Assembly (NCBI GenBank): GCA_013299105.1
Contig: JAAFJY010000011.1
Span: forward strand, 124,001 to 188,000
DNA from: Chitinophagales bacterium
GTDB lineage: Bacteria; Bacteroidota; Bacteroidia; Chitinophagales; Saprospiraceae
Direction: 5' to 3'
Length of the DNA: 64,000 bases
Shown: positions 1 through 8,694 of the stretch, one piece after another
How positions within the stretch are numbered: the stretch's first letter is position 1
Layout: each line of letters starts with the position of its first letter
Translations under genes and position numbers: made by a program
Notes under the pieces: model-generated
The model's input: only the letters and a program-made list of their open reading frames with translations
Databases searched by the model: none
What the model was told of the DNA's origin: nothing

Positions 1-759
1 GGAGCATGTGACTGGTCGATTGGCAAAACTGCCAATGTCACCTGTTTTGAACTGGCCAAAAAAATTGGATTGGATGGCCTGCAAATCAGCCTAGGTACGG
101 TCAAAGACAATTTTCATTTGCGCCAAAAAGAAGTGCAAAGGGCTTTTAAAAAAGCCTCGAAACAGCATGGTGTAAAAATCTCCAGCCTGGCCATCGGCGA
201 ACTCAACAATTACCCCTACAAGTCGGACCCTCAAACCGAAGCCTGGGTGGCCGATAGCATCCCCACAGCCAAAGCAATGGGCGTAAGTGTGGTTTTGCTC
301 GCTTTTTTTGCCAAAAACGACCTGCGCAATGACGACGCAGGCAAAGCCGAAGTGGTGCGTCGCCTCAAAAAAGTAGCCCCTGCTGCCGAAAAAGCCGGGG
401 TGATCCTGGGCATCGAATCTTACCTCAGCGCCGAAGAGCACCTTGACATCATGCAAAAAGTGGGCTCTCCTGCCATCAAGGTCTACTACGATTTCCGCAA
501 TGCCACCGATGCCGGGAATGATATTTACCACGAAATGAAACTGCTGGGCAAAGACAACATCTGCGAATTGCACATGAAGGAAAACGGCATCCTACTGGGC
601 AAAGGCAGCATCGACTGGCCTAAAGTACGTCGATCCCTTGACGAAATCGGCTACCTGGGCGATGGCTGGATGCAAATCGAATGGGCCATGCCCAAAGATG
701 CCGATGTCGTGGAAGCCTATCAACACAACTTGAAATACCTGCGCGAAATTTTCGCTTAA
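1..759 (+). CDS. Sugar phosphate isomerase/epimerase (TIM barrel), 5' truncated
   Basis: The frame is open from base 1, so the true start lies outside the window; the first internal Met is at 70. The visible 252 residues end in TAA at 757-759. The pattern matches the xylose-isomerase-like TIM barrel family (AP_endonuc_2 fold): a GIES strand near residue 139, an acidic YDF motif near 162, ELHMKEN near 184 and a final IEW strand near 226, which supply metal-binding Glu/Asp/His in family members. Members act on sugars or polyols such as inositol or 3-keto sugars; the substrate cannot be told. The following haem dehydrogenase begins 20 bp downstream, so the two are probably co-transcribed, as is common in Bacteroidota sugar-oxidation loci. 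Confidence 0.85.
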   Translation, partial: GACDWSIGKTANVTCFELAKKIGLDGLQISLGTVKDNFHLRQKEVQRAFKKASKQHGVKISSLAIGELNNYPYKSDPQTEAWVADSIPTAKAMGVSVVLLAFFAKNDLRNDDAGKAEVVRRLKKVAPAAEKAGVILGIESYLSAEEHLDIMQKVGSPAIKVYYDFRNATDAGNDIYHEMKLLGKDNICELHMKENGILLGKGSIDWPKVRRSLDEIGYLGDGWMQIEWAMPKDADVVEAYQHNLKYLREIFA

Positions 760-779
760 AACAGTCCCAAAACGCAATC

Positions 780-3656
780 ATGAAAACCTACTTTTTCCCA
801 AGCTTTATACTGTTCAGCCTCTTTTTTGCGCTGGAATGGCCCTGGACCAAACCCAATGCCAATCTTCCACTTATCCTTCCCCATGACTTGGAAGCCACCC
901 TCTGGGCCGAAAGCCCTATGCTTTACAACCCTACCAATATCGACTTCGATGTACGGGGCCGCATGTGGGTGACCGAAGCGGTGAATTACCGCAACTTCAA
1001 CAACGATTCGACCAAAATGTATCACCACAGCAAAGGCGACCGCGTGGTAATTTTGGAAGATACCGACCAAGACGGAAAAGCTGATAAATCCACTGTTTTT
1101 GTGGAAGACAAAGACCTGGTCGCCCCTTTGGGCATAGCGGTGATTGGCAACAAAGTAGTCGTTTCTTGCGCCCCGAACCTGATCGTTTACACCGATGAAA
1201 ACGGCGACGACAAGCCCGACAAAAAAGAAATCCTATTGACTGGATTTGGAGGCTTGGACCACGACCACTCGCTGCACAGCGTGATCGTAGGCCCCGACGG
1301 CAAATGGTATTTTAACGTAGGCAATGCTGGGCCGCACGAGGTGAAAGACCAAGCAGGATGGACCCTGCGCTCAGGAAGCCTCTACACGGGTGGTTCCCCT
1401 TACAATGAAAAGAACAGCGGCAATCGGGTCAGCGACGACGGCAAAATTTGGGTGGGCGGCCTGGCTTTGCGCATCAATCCCGATGGCACTGGTCTCAAGG
1501 TTTTGGGGCATGGTTTCCGCAATTCCTACGAATATTACATCGACTCTTATGGCGATATGTGGCAAAACGACAACGACGACCAGGTGGTCACTTGCCGCAA
1601 TACCTGGCTGATGGAAGGAGGCAATGCGGGCTATTTCAGCGCCGACGGCACTCGCTATTGGCAGGCCGACCAGCGTCCCGGCCAGGATATGTTCACCGCC
1701 CATTGGCACCAGGAAGACCCCGGTGTGATGCCCGCAGGCGACAACTATGGAGCTGGATCGCCAACCGGAATCGTGGTCAACGAAGGCGATGGCTTGGGTG
1801 AAAAATACCGGGGCATGTTGCTCAGTGCTTGTGCAGGTCGCAACGTGATTTTTGGCTACTTGCCGGGCCGCAAAGGCTCTGGTTTTGAGTTACAGGGAAA
1901 ACGCCAACGTATGCTTTCCTCCGTCAACGAAGACGAGGCTGGCTATGTGTGGAACGACGAAAACCACAAAAAAAACGAAGCCAAGTGGTTTCGCCCTTCA
2001 GATGTAGCGATTGGCACCGATGGAGCCATGTATGTGGCGGACTGGTACGATCCCGTGGTCGGTGGGCACCAAATGCTCGACCCCAAAGGTTATGGCCGCA
2101 TTTACCGCATCACCCCCAAGGGCAAAAAGCTGAACGCTCCAAAAATTGAGCTGAATACCACCACTGGGCAAATTGACGCCCTCAGCAACCCTGCAATCAA
2201 TGTGCGGCACTTGGGTTTTAGCCGACTATTGGCACAAGGCGAAAAAGCCGTCGAACCCGTCAAAGCCCTCTTGCAAGCTGCCAACCCTTACCTGCGCGCT
2301 AGGGCAGTCTGGTTGCTGGCGCAATTGGGTGAAAAAGGCCGCACAGCCGCCGAAGCCCAACTCAGCAATGTGGATGACAAGCTGCGGGCGGTGGCCTTCA
2401 AAGCCTTGCGTCAGCAATATCCAGGCGAACAAATTTTACCCATCGCCCGGAAAATAACCGGCGACCCATCGGCATTGGTACGCCGCGAAGTGGCCATTGG
2501 CATCCGCGATTTGCCCTTGAGTCAGAGCAAAGACGTGTTGATGCAACTCATCAGTACTTACGATGGCAGCGATCCCTGGTACCTGGAGGCCATTGGTGCC
2601 GCTTTGGATGGCAAGCAGGAGGCTTTCTACCCTGATTTATTGAAGCGCTTTGAATCTACTTTACCTGCCAATCGCTGGTCTTTGCCTTTTGCGAGCCTGG
2701 TTTGGCGCCTGCATCCGGTAGCCACGGTGGGGCTCTTGGAGCAGTGGGCCAGCACTGCGGCCATTGCTCCCGCTGAGCAAAAGCGTGTGGTGGTTGCCCT
2801 TGGTTTCATCAAAGACAAACAAGCAGCGGATGCGATGTTGCGCTTGTCAAAAAGCAGTAATCCGCAAGTGGCAGAGCACGCCAAGTACTGGCTCTCTTTC
2901 CGCCAGGGCAACGAATGGAGTGATTTTGTGGACACCAAAAGCCTGGGGATTGATGTGAAAAGGGAGCAAAAACTGGCCGAAATGAAGGCCAATGCCGCCC
3001 TGATCAAAAATACCCTGATCGATAAAAAAACGAGGGGCTGGGTGAGCGAAAAAATGGCCAAAGACAGCCTCGGTGGACAATTGTTGTTGGGCATGGCTGC
3101 CGATAAAAGTTTGCCACAAGACCTGCTGCCACAGATCGAAAAGCACATTTTCAACAACCCAAGCTTGTCCACACGAGTTGTAGCCACCAAGTATTTCAAC
3201 AAACCTGGCGGCATTCAAACCTTGTCGATTGAAAAAATACAAACAGCCAAGGGCAATGTGAAGAAAGGCAAAGCCTTGTTCACGAGCCTATGCGGTACTT
3301 GCCACCGCTACAACGAATTGGGGCGAGATGTGGGGCCTGACTTGAGTCGAATTGCGCAAAAATTCGACAAAACTGGCTTGATCGACGCCGTTGTCAACCC
3401 CAATGCAGCCATCGTGTTCGGCTACGAGCCCTGGCTGATCACCACCACCGAAGGCGGCGCATCTTACACGGGGTTCATCGTGGCCGATGATGGCAAAAAT
3501 GTGTTGCTGAAAGACCTCAGCGGAAAGCAGCAACGCATCCCTGCACACAGTATCCAGTTGCGGGAAAAACAAACCAATGTGATGCCCGATCCGGCTGGCA
3601 TGGGCTTGAATGAGCAAAACATTGCGGACATTGTGGCGTTTTTGCTAAAGAAATAG
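780..3656 (+). CDS. PVC-type membrane-bound dehydrogenase: beta-propeller, HEAT repeats, cytochrome c
   Basis: A 958-residue exported protein. I chose the ATG at 780 because it opens a signal peptide (MKTYFFPSFILFSLFF) and lies 20 bp after the previous stop; the frame is open further upstream but runs into the preceding gene. Residues 40-450 resemble the PQQ-glucose/sorbosone dehydrogenase-like propeller, about 480-800 look like alpha-helical HEAT repeats, and a haem c site CGTCH starts near residue 838. The C-terminus (MGLNEQNIADIVAFLLKK) is typical of these cytochrome domains. The family is abundant in Planctomycetes and Bacteroidota and is thought to oxidise sugars or related compounds in the periplasm. 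Pairing with a sugar isomerase/epimerase supports a carbohydrate substrate; the actual substrate is unknown. Confidence 0.88.
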   Translation: MKTYFFPSFILFSLFFALEWPWTKPNANLPLILPHDLEATLWAESPMLYNPTNIDFDVRGRMWVTEAVNYRNFNNDSTKMYHHSKGDRVVILEDTDQDGKADKSTVFVEDKDLVAPLGIAVIGNKVVVSCAPNLIVYTDENGDDKPDKKEILLTGFGGLDHDHSLHSVIVGPDGKWYFNVGNAGPHEVKDQAGWTLRSGSLYTGGSPYNEKNSGNRVSDDGKIWVGGLALRINPDGTGLKVLGHGFRNSYEYYIDSYGDMWQNDNDDQVVTCRNTWLMEGGNAGYFSADGTRYWQADQRPGQDMFTAHWHQEDPGVMPAGDNYGAGSPTGIVVNEGDGLGEKYRGMLLSACAGRNVIFGYLPGRKGSGFELQGKRQRMLSSVNEDEAGYVWNDENHKKNEAKWFRPSDVAIGTDGAMYVADWYDPVVGGHQMLDPKGYGRIYRITPKGKKLNAPKIELNTTTGQIDALSNPAINVRHLGFSRLLAQGEKAVEPVKALLQAANPYLRARAVWLLAQLGEKGRTAAEAQLSNVDDKLRAVAFKALRQQYPGEQILPIARKITGDPSALVRREVAIGIRDLPLSQSKDVLMQLISTYDGSDPWYLEAIGAALDGKQEAFYPDLLKRFESTLPANRWSLPFASLVWRLHPVATVGLLEQWASTAAIAPAEQKRVVVALGFIKDKQAADAMLRLSKSSNPQVAEHAKYWLSFRQGNEWSDFVDTKSLGIDVKREQKLAEMKANAALIKNTLIDKKTRGWVSEKMAKDSLGGQLLLGMAADKSLPQDLLPQIEKHIFNNPSLSTRVVATKYFNKPGGIQTLSIEKIQTAKGNVKKGKALFTSLCGTCHRYNELGRDVGPDLSRIAQKFDKTGLIDAVVNPNAAIVFGYEPWLITTTEGGASYTGFIVADDGKNVLLKDLSGKQQRIPAHSIQLREKQTNVMPDPAGMGLNEQNIADIVAFLLKK

Positions 3657-3670
3657 GTTAAATTTCTCCT

Positions 3671-3709
3671 AAAAATGGGCAGTCGGAAAACCTCTGGCTG
3701 CCCATTTTT
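3671..3709 (+). terminator. Intrinsic terminator after the haem dehydrogenase gene
   Basis: A 12-bp stem (AAAAATGGGCAG at 3671-3682 pairing with CTGCCCATTTTT at 3698-3709) with a 15-nt loop, ending in a T-run, 14 bp after the stop codon. Because both arms carry A/T runs it could act in both directions. Confidence 0.8.
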
Positions 3710-3741
3710 GTCTTCATTCTCTCACATCAAACCTAAATTCT

Positions 3742-4122
3742 ATGAAAAAGTACGCTTATCTTCTGGCTTTTGCCCTGCTAATGGCCGCCCCACTGTTAAT
3801 CTCTTGGAGCAAAGAAAAGGCTCCTGCCGCTTCCCAATGGCGCTTGGTTACGATGGTCGAATCGGTGGTTCCTGGCAAATTGGGCCGCTCAAAAATCATG
3901 TATGTTGACAATACTGGTGCCACCAGTGAACAGGAAGCAACAAACATGTTCAGCCTCACGGGGATCAATTTTTCTAATTTGCAAGAAAACAACAAAAGCA
4001 TCACCCAGATGTTGAGCAAGTGTACCGATGAGGGCTGGGAACTCCAAGATATCAGCACTGGCGCTTTCGGAGAGGGCGGCTCGCAAGGGATTTTTGTGAC
4101 GCGCTATCTTTTTAAGAAATAG
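3742..4122 (+). CDS. Small exported protein, DUF4177-like
   Basis: A 126-residue protein with an N-terminal signal peptide (MKKYAYLLAFALLMAAPLLI). The mature part contains an SQWRLVTM strand near residue 34 and ends TDEGWELQDISTG...FVTRYLFKK. This strand / GWELQ / final hydrophobic strand pattern resembles small DUF4177-type proteins, but the match is by eye and weak. It lies alone between two terminators, 33 bp after the first. No function can be assigned. Confidence 0.6.
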   Translation: MKKYAYLLAFALLMAAPLLISWSKEKAPAASQWRLVTMVESVVPGKLGRSKIMYVDNTGATSEQEATNMFSLTGINFSNLQENNKSITQMLSKCTDEGWELQDISTGAFGEGGSQGIFVTRYLFKK

Positions 4123-4210
4123 CGAGTTTAGTTGAAAAGTTGAAGGGTTGGAAAGAAGGGCTTTGGGCCGAGGTTCAAACTTTCAATGCTCAATCAAAAA
4201 ATTGCTCAGA

Positions 4211-4252
4211 AAAACGGCCCGTTCCATCTACAAAATGGGACGGGCCGTTTTA
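4211..4252. terminator. Bidirectional terminator between convergent genes
   Basis: A long GC-rich stem flanked by A and T runs: AAAACGGCCCGTTCCAT pairs with ATGGGACGGGCCGTTTT (one G-T wobble) around a short loop. It sits between the plus-strand small exported gene and the minus-strand peptidase and can serve both. Confidence 0.85.
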
Positions 4253-4266
4253 GTTGTAGTAAAAAA

Positions 4267-5844
4267 TCAATTGCCGCCAGCTGTTCTTCGGGCTGGTTCT
4301 ACTGGTTTGCGGGGCAACTTTTCGTCTCTTTGGGCGGTATGGAACACAAAAGAAGCGATGATCGTAGCTGCCTGCTTGAGGTCGTCTTCTACCAAGTGGT
4401 CGAAATTGTCCATATTGGAGTGGTGGGTACGAGTGGAGTACGCCATTGGGTCCTGGATGAACTGGAAGCCAGGGATGCCTGCCGCGTCAAAAGACTGGTG
4501 GTCAGTGCCGCCCGTATTTTGCAGGGTCAAAGTAGCCGCCCCCAAGTCCTTGAATGGGTCAAGCCAAGCCCGGAAAATGGGCATCACCCCAGGGTTGCCT
4601 TGCAGGTAAACTCCCCTGATTTTTCCGGTGCCATTGTCCATGTTGTAATAGCCCGATACCCGGCTATTGTCGGGTTCTTTGGGGCCTTGCACGGTGCCAT
4701 CTGGGCCAACTGTGCTGTAGTGGTCCTTCACGTAGCCGCGTGAGCCGAGCAGGCCTTGCTCTTCTCCCGTCCAGAGCGCCAGGCGCAGGGTGCGGCGGGG
4801 TTTGATGCCCGTTTCTTTGATCGTTTCCAGCAAAATCCGAGCTGCTTCCATCATTACTGCTGAACCTGCGGCGTTGTCGGTAGCGCCAGTGCCCGATTGC
4901 CAGGAGTCGAAGTGCGCGCCAAAAATCACCACTTCATCCTTCAGGTCGGTGCCTGGGATTTCGGCGATGATGTTGTGCTCCATGCCATCGGGATTGGTAT
5001 AGTTGACTTTGAGTTCCATGCTCAAGGTCACCGGAATGCCTTTCTGCATCAAGCGCAAGATGCGGTTGTAATGCTCGACAGAAATGGTGGCCTGGGGCAA
5101 CACCTTGGCCTTGGCATCTTGGGCGCGGCCTTCTTCTGCCCTGGCACCAGTCACGAATACAGTGCCCAAATCGCCTTTGAAGCTGCGGTCGATGATGGCC
5201 AGGGGCTCTTCCTCGTGCAAAAACTTCATCAGTTTGGCATTGAAGGTAAAGCCGCCCAGGCGGTTGAAATCGCGGTCAGGGCGGCGGGGTGGAGCTGCCG
5301 AGTTGGCCATGTTCAGCAAGTCTTCAGCATTGTAGCGCTTGGCGGGGCCCTCGAACCATTCGCTGGTATTGCGGATGGTGTCAAGGAAAACAAACTTGCC
5401 TTTGATTTTGCCTTTGAAGGCTGCCAAATCGGCTTCATCGTTGGCTTTCAAGTAAACCACTTCGCCGCTGACCAGGCCCTTGGTCGAAGGCGACCAAACT
5501 TTTGGGTAGCCGATGATCGGAAAGTAATTGGGTGCAGTAGCGTGCATTTGGAATTGGGTAAATTCCCAGCCCCGCCCAAAAGGTCCCCAGGCTTCGGTGT
5601 GGACCTGCTCCATGCCCCATTCCTTGAGGGTTTTTTGGGCCCATTCGGTGGCCTTGTCCAGCATTGGCGAGCCCGTCACGCGGGGGCCATACACATCGGT
5701 CATCCAGGAAGCAATTTCCATGACCTTGCTTTTTTCCAGGCCGTGCTTGCGAATGGCAGTGTTGATGGTAGGGTTGGCTGCATCTTGCGCCCATAGCCCC
5801 ACGCACAGGCCAATGCCCAATAGAATAGTGAGTGTCTTTTTCAT
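4267..5844 (-). CDS. Secreted M28-family zinc aminopeptidase
   Basis: A 525-residue protein with a signal peptide (MKKTLTILLGIGLCVGLWAQ). Metal-ligand candidates of family M28 are present in order: H311/D313 in GAHFDSW, D323 in TGATDNAAG, the E361-E362 pair in WTGEEQGL, D403 in YYNMDNG and His474/475 near YSTRTHHSNMD. Residues about 115-260 form the PA-like insertion typical of the carboxypeptidase Q / aminopeptidase subgroup. It probably cleaves peptides in the periplasm or outside the cell. The start codon follows from the signal peptide. It stands alone as a transcription unit between a bidirectional terminator and a divergent AAA/nuclease gene. Confidence 0.9.
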   Translation of the reverse strand: MKKTLTILLGIGLCVGLWAQDAANPTINTAIRKHGLEKSKVMEIASWMTDVYGPRVTGSPMLDKATEWAQKTLKEWGMEQVHTEAWGPFGRGWEFTQFQMHATAPNYFPIIGYPKVWSPSTKGLVSGEVVYLKANDEADLAAFKGKIKGKFVFLDTIRNTSEWFEGPAKRYNAEDLLNMANSAAPPRRPDRDFNRLGGFTFNAKLMKFLHEEEPLAIIDRSFKGDLGTVFVTGARAEEGRAQDAKAKVLPQATISVEHYNRILRLMQKGIPVTLSMELKVNYTNPDGMEHNIIAEIPGTDLKDEVVIFGAHFDSWQSGTGATDNAAGSAVMMEAARILLETIKETGIKPRRTLRLALWTGEEQGLLGSRGYVKDHYSTVGPDGTVQGPKEPDNSRVSGYYNMDNGTGKIRGVYLQGNPGVMPIFRAWLDPFKDLGAATLTLQNTGGTDHQSFDAAGIPGFQFIQDPMAYSTRTHHSNMDNFDHLVEDDLKQAATIIASFVFHTAQRDEKLPRKPVEPARRTAGGN

Positions 5845-6018
5845 AATCTTACCCAGCTTGATGGTGAAAAATGCGGCTTTAGAGCCGATTTGTACATTGA
5901 AAGGTAAGGAAAAAAGCTTTTTTGTACAAGTTGGTGGGCTAAAGCAAGCTTATCCTGCCGTAAAAACGGCTGGGAAGGGTTGAATGGCGTTGGTCGAAAG
6001 AGGATTTCTAATGTATTT

Positions 6019-6050
6019 TTTGCTATGGTATTCGTTTAACTGTATCTTTA
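6019..6050 (+). promoter_or_regulatory. Bacteroidota-type promoter for the AAA/PD-DEXK gene
   Basis: TTTG at 6019-6022, a 20-bp spacer, then TATCTTTA at 6043-6050, matching TTTG-N19/21-TAnnTTTG except for the last base. The ATG of the next gene is at 6070. Confidence 0.55.
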
Positions 6051-6069
6051 TCGCTTATAAGGATTTGCG

Positions 6070-7629
6070 ATGCAAGGATTACCTATTGGCGAACAGGATT
6101 TTACTAATATCCGCGACTTGAATATGCGGTATGTGGACAAGACTGAATCCATTTATGATTTATTAAACACAAGCAGATACAATTTTTTATCTCGCCCCCG
6201 TCGCTTTGGCAAATCCCTTACCCTTTCTACCATCCAGGCCATTTTTCAAGGCAAAAAAGAGCTTTTTAAGGGCTTGTGGATCGAAAAGCACTGGGATTGG
6301 TCGGTTCAGTATCCAGTGGTTTTCCTCCCCTTCAACCGCATTGGGTATGGCGAAATTGGTTTGGTTCCAGCCTTGGTGAAAGCATTGAAAGAAATAGCGG
6401 CTGAATACAAGGTAGAAACTGAAGAAAATACACCCGGACTCTTGCTGCGAGAATTGATCCTGAAATTGGCGGCCAAATACAATAAAGTAGTGCTGTTGAT
6501 TGATGAATACGACAAACCACTAATCGATTACCTAGGAAAAGAAGAATTGGCTAAGGCCAAAGCTCACCGCAGTATTCTGAAAAGTTTTTATAGTAGTTTG
6601 AAAGACAATGAGACGCAAGTTGCCATGCGTTTTTTCCTCATTACCGGGGTCTCAAAATTTAGCCAGGTCAGTCTTTTTTCTGATTTGAACTACCTGAGCG
6701 ACATTACTTTGAGCAGCAAATACAACACGCTTCTGGGCTATACCCAACAAGAACTGGTCGATAATTTTGCTGATTACCTTCCCTTGCTGCAAGAGAAAAT
6801 GATGGAAAAAGACCAAGCTTCATTGCTACAACGCATCAAAACCTGGTACAATGGTTACAGCTGGGATGGCAATGAGCGGGTTTACAATCCTTTTTCCATC
6901 CTGCTCTTATTTGAGCATTTGAGTTTTCAAGATTTTTGGTTCAAAACAGGGACACCCACTTTTTTGATCGAGTTGTTGAAAGAGCAGGAGATTTATTTGG
7001 TGGATGAAATGCGGATTTCCAGTAGTTTGTTCGACAGCTACGACCTGGAAAACATCGACGCCCGTTCTTTGATGTTTCAAACCGGGTATTTGACGGTAAA
7101 ACATTACGATCCTCAACGCAGCCGCTACACTTTGGATATTCCCAATCGCGAAGTCGAGGAAGCACTGAATAATTACTTGATTGCCAACTTGCTCAATCGC
7201 CGCCCAGCTGATTCGATTCGGCCTGTCGAAATGTTGGAAGAAGGCTTTTTGCAAAACGATCTGCCCAAAGTGATTTTGGTCATCAATGCCCTGCTACGCG
7301 ACCTTCCGAGTCATTTGCTTGACGATAAAACCGAGCATTTTTATCATGCACTTGTACACCTGCATTTTCGTTACTTGGGCCTATACCTGGAAAGTGAAGT
7401 GCACACCGCTGATGGCCGCATGGATGCCGTGGTGCAAACCCCCAGTCATGTCTATATCATTGAGTTCAAAATGAATACTTCTGCGCAGGTGGCTTTGAAT
7501 CAAATTGTGAAAAAACAATACGCCGATAAGTACCAATTAATCCCCAAGTCGATTGTAGGTTTGGGCATCAGTTTTGACACGAAAAAGAAAAAAGTAAAAG
7601 AGTGGAAAAGTGTGGATTTGAGCCAGTGA
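6070..7629 (+). CDS. AAA-ATPase-like / PD-(D/E)XK nuclease superfamily protein
   Basis: A 519-residue cytoplasmic protein. The N-terminal domain has the degenerate Walker A RPRRFGKS (residues 42-49) and the Walker B-like VLLIDEYDKP (141-150) typical of the AAA-ATPase-like family (Pfam PF09820). The C-terminal domain (PF08011-like) keeps a PD-(D/E)XK core: E441, D452, then E465-F-K467 after a 12-residue gap. The family is massively expanded in Bacteroidota and Firmicutes, its cellular role is unproven, and members are often treated as selfish or defence-linked. The start fits the promoter 20 bp upstream. It stands alone; the next gene is convergent. A second gene of comparable architecture lies at 36997. 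Confidence 0.88.
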   Translation: MQGLPIGEQDFTNIRDLNMRYVDKTESIYDLLNTSRYNFLSRPRRFGKSLTLSTIQAIFQGKKELFKGLWIEKHWDWSVQYPVVFLPFNRIGYGEIGLVPALVKALKEIAAEYKVETEENTPGLLLRELILKLAAKYNKVVLLIDEYDKPLIDYLGKEELAKAKAHRSILKSFYSSLKDNETQVAMRFFLITGVSKFSQVSLFSDLNYLSDITLSSKYNTLLGYTQQELVDNFADYLPLLQEKMMEKDQASLLQRIKTWYNGYSWDGNERVYNPFSILLLFEHLSFQDFWFKTGTPTFLIELLKEQEIYLVDEMRISSSLFDSYDLENIDARSLMFQTGYLTVKHYDPQRSRYTLDIPNREVEEALNNYLIANLLNRRPADSIRPVEMLEEGFLQNDLPKVILVINALLRDLPSHLLDDKTEHFYHALVHLHFRYLGLYLESEVHTADGRMDAVVQTPSHVYIIEFKMNTSAQVALNQIVKKQYADKYQLIPKSIVGLGISFDTKKKKVKEWKSVDLSQ

Positions 7630-7716
7630 AGATAGGGTGCTGATATCCAGTTTTTTACATTTTATGACGTGATCTCCGCTCTTTTCAACCCTTCAACATT
7701 TCAACTACCCTGGTTG

Positions 7717-8685
7717 CTACTTATCCCTTTCAGTAACAAACACCACCAATTCCTTCAAAGCCTGCCTGGACTCAGAATTGGGGAAAGCCTCCAACAGTTG
7801 CAGGGCTTCTTCGCGGTAGCGGTACATGGCTTCGCGGGCGTACTGGATGCCACCACTTTGGCGTACAAATTCAATGACCTCTTTGACTTTCTCTGGATTC
7901 TCGTTGTGCCTGCGAACGGTGTTGATCACGCTGCGGCGCTGTTCTGCTGAGGCCTGGTTAAGGGCGTAAATCAATGGCAAGGTCAGTTTTTTCTCCTTGA
8001 TGTCAATGCCCAGGGGCTTGCCTACATCGTCCACGCCAAAATCAAAAAGGTCGTCTTTAATTTGGAAGGCAATGCCAATTTTCTCCCCAAAAAGGCGCAT
8101 GGTTTCGATCTGATCCTCGTCGGTGGTGGTGGAAGCGGCCCCGGCCTGGCAGGCTGCGGCGATCAGAGAAGCCGTTTTTTTCCGGATGATGTCGTAGTAA
8201 ATCGGCTCTTCAATGTCCAGCCGGCGGGCTTTTTCGATTTGCAAAAGTTCCCCTTCGCTCAAGGCTTTTACGGCATCCGATACGATTTCGAGCACCCGGT
8301 AGGCTTTGTTTTTCAAGGCCAAAGACAAACCCTGTGAGAGCAGGTAATCGCCCACCAAGACCGCAATTTTATTTTTCCAGAGGGCATTGACCGAGAAAAA
8401 ACCCCGTCGTTCCAAGGAGTCGTCCACTACATCGTCGTGTACGAGCGAGGCGGTGTGCAACAATTCGATCAGTGAAGCAGCTACAAAGCTTGATTCGCCA
8501 ACTTCGCCGCAGATTTTTGCCGAAAGGAAAACAAACATCGGCCGCACTTGCTTGCCTTTGCGGCGTACAATATAATAGGTGATTTTGTCCAACAAGGGCA
8601 CCGCACTGCGCATGGACTGCTTGAAGTGCTGCTCAAAAGCGACCAATTCCTGATCGATGGGACTTTTGATTTTGTCGATGGACAT
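7717..8685 (-). CDS. Polyprenyl diphosphate synthase (trans-isoprenyl)
   Basis: A 322-residue cytosolic enzyme with both Asp-rich magnesium-binding motifs: DDVVDD at residues 84-89 and DDLFD at 211-215, plus the GKQVRP motif at 44-49. It extends farnesyl diphosphate with isopentenyl diphosphate to make the long side chain of menaquinone (octaprenyl/heptaprenyl synthase type, ispB/hepT); chain length cannot be read safely. It begins 9 bp after the stop of the upstream phosphatase gene on the same strand, so the two are probably co-transcribed, though no shared pathway is evident. Confidence 0.92.
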   Translation of the reverse strand: MSIDKIKSPIDQELVAFEQHFKQSMRSAVPLLDKITYYIVRRKGKQVRPMFVFLSAKICGEVGESSFVAASLIELLHTASLVHDDVVDDSLERRGFFSVNALWKNKIAVLVGDYLLSQGLSLALKNKAYRVLEIVSDAVKALSEGELLQIEKARRLDIEEPIYYDIIRKKTASLIAAACQAGAASTTTDEDQIETMRLFGEKIGIAFQIKDDLFDFGVDDVGKPLGIDIKEKKLTLPLIYALNQASAEQRRSVINTVRRHNENPEKVKEVIEFVRQSGGIQYAREAMYRYREEALQLLEAFPNSESRQALKELVVFVTERDK

Positions 8686-8694
8686 ATGAAGGTT

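Noticed and set aside
4897..5796. 299-codon plus-strand frame
   Set aside because: Antisense to the M28 peptidase, which has a full set of metal ligands and signal peptide.
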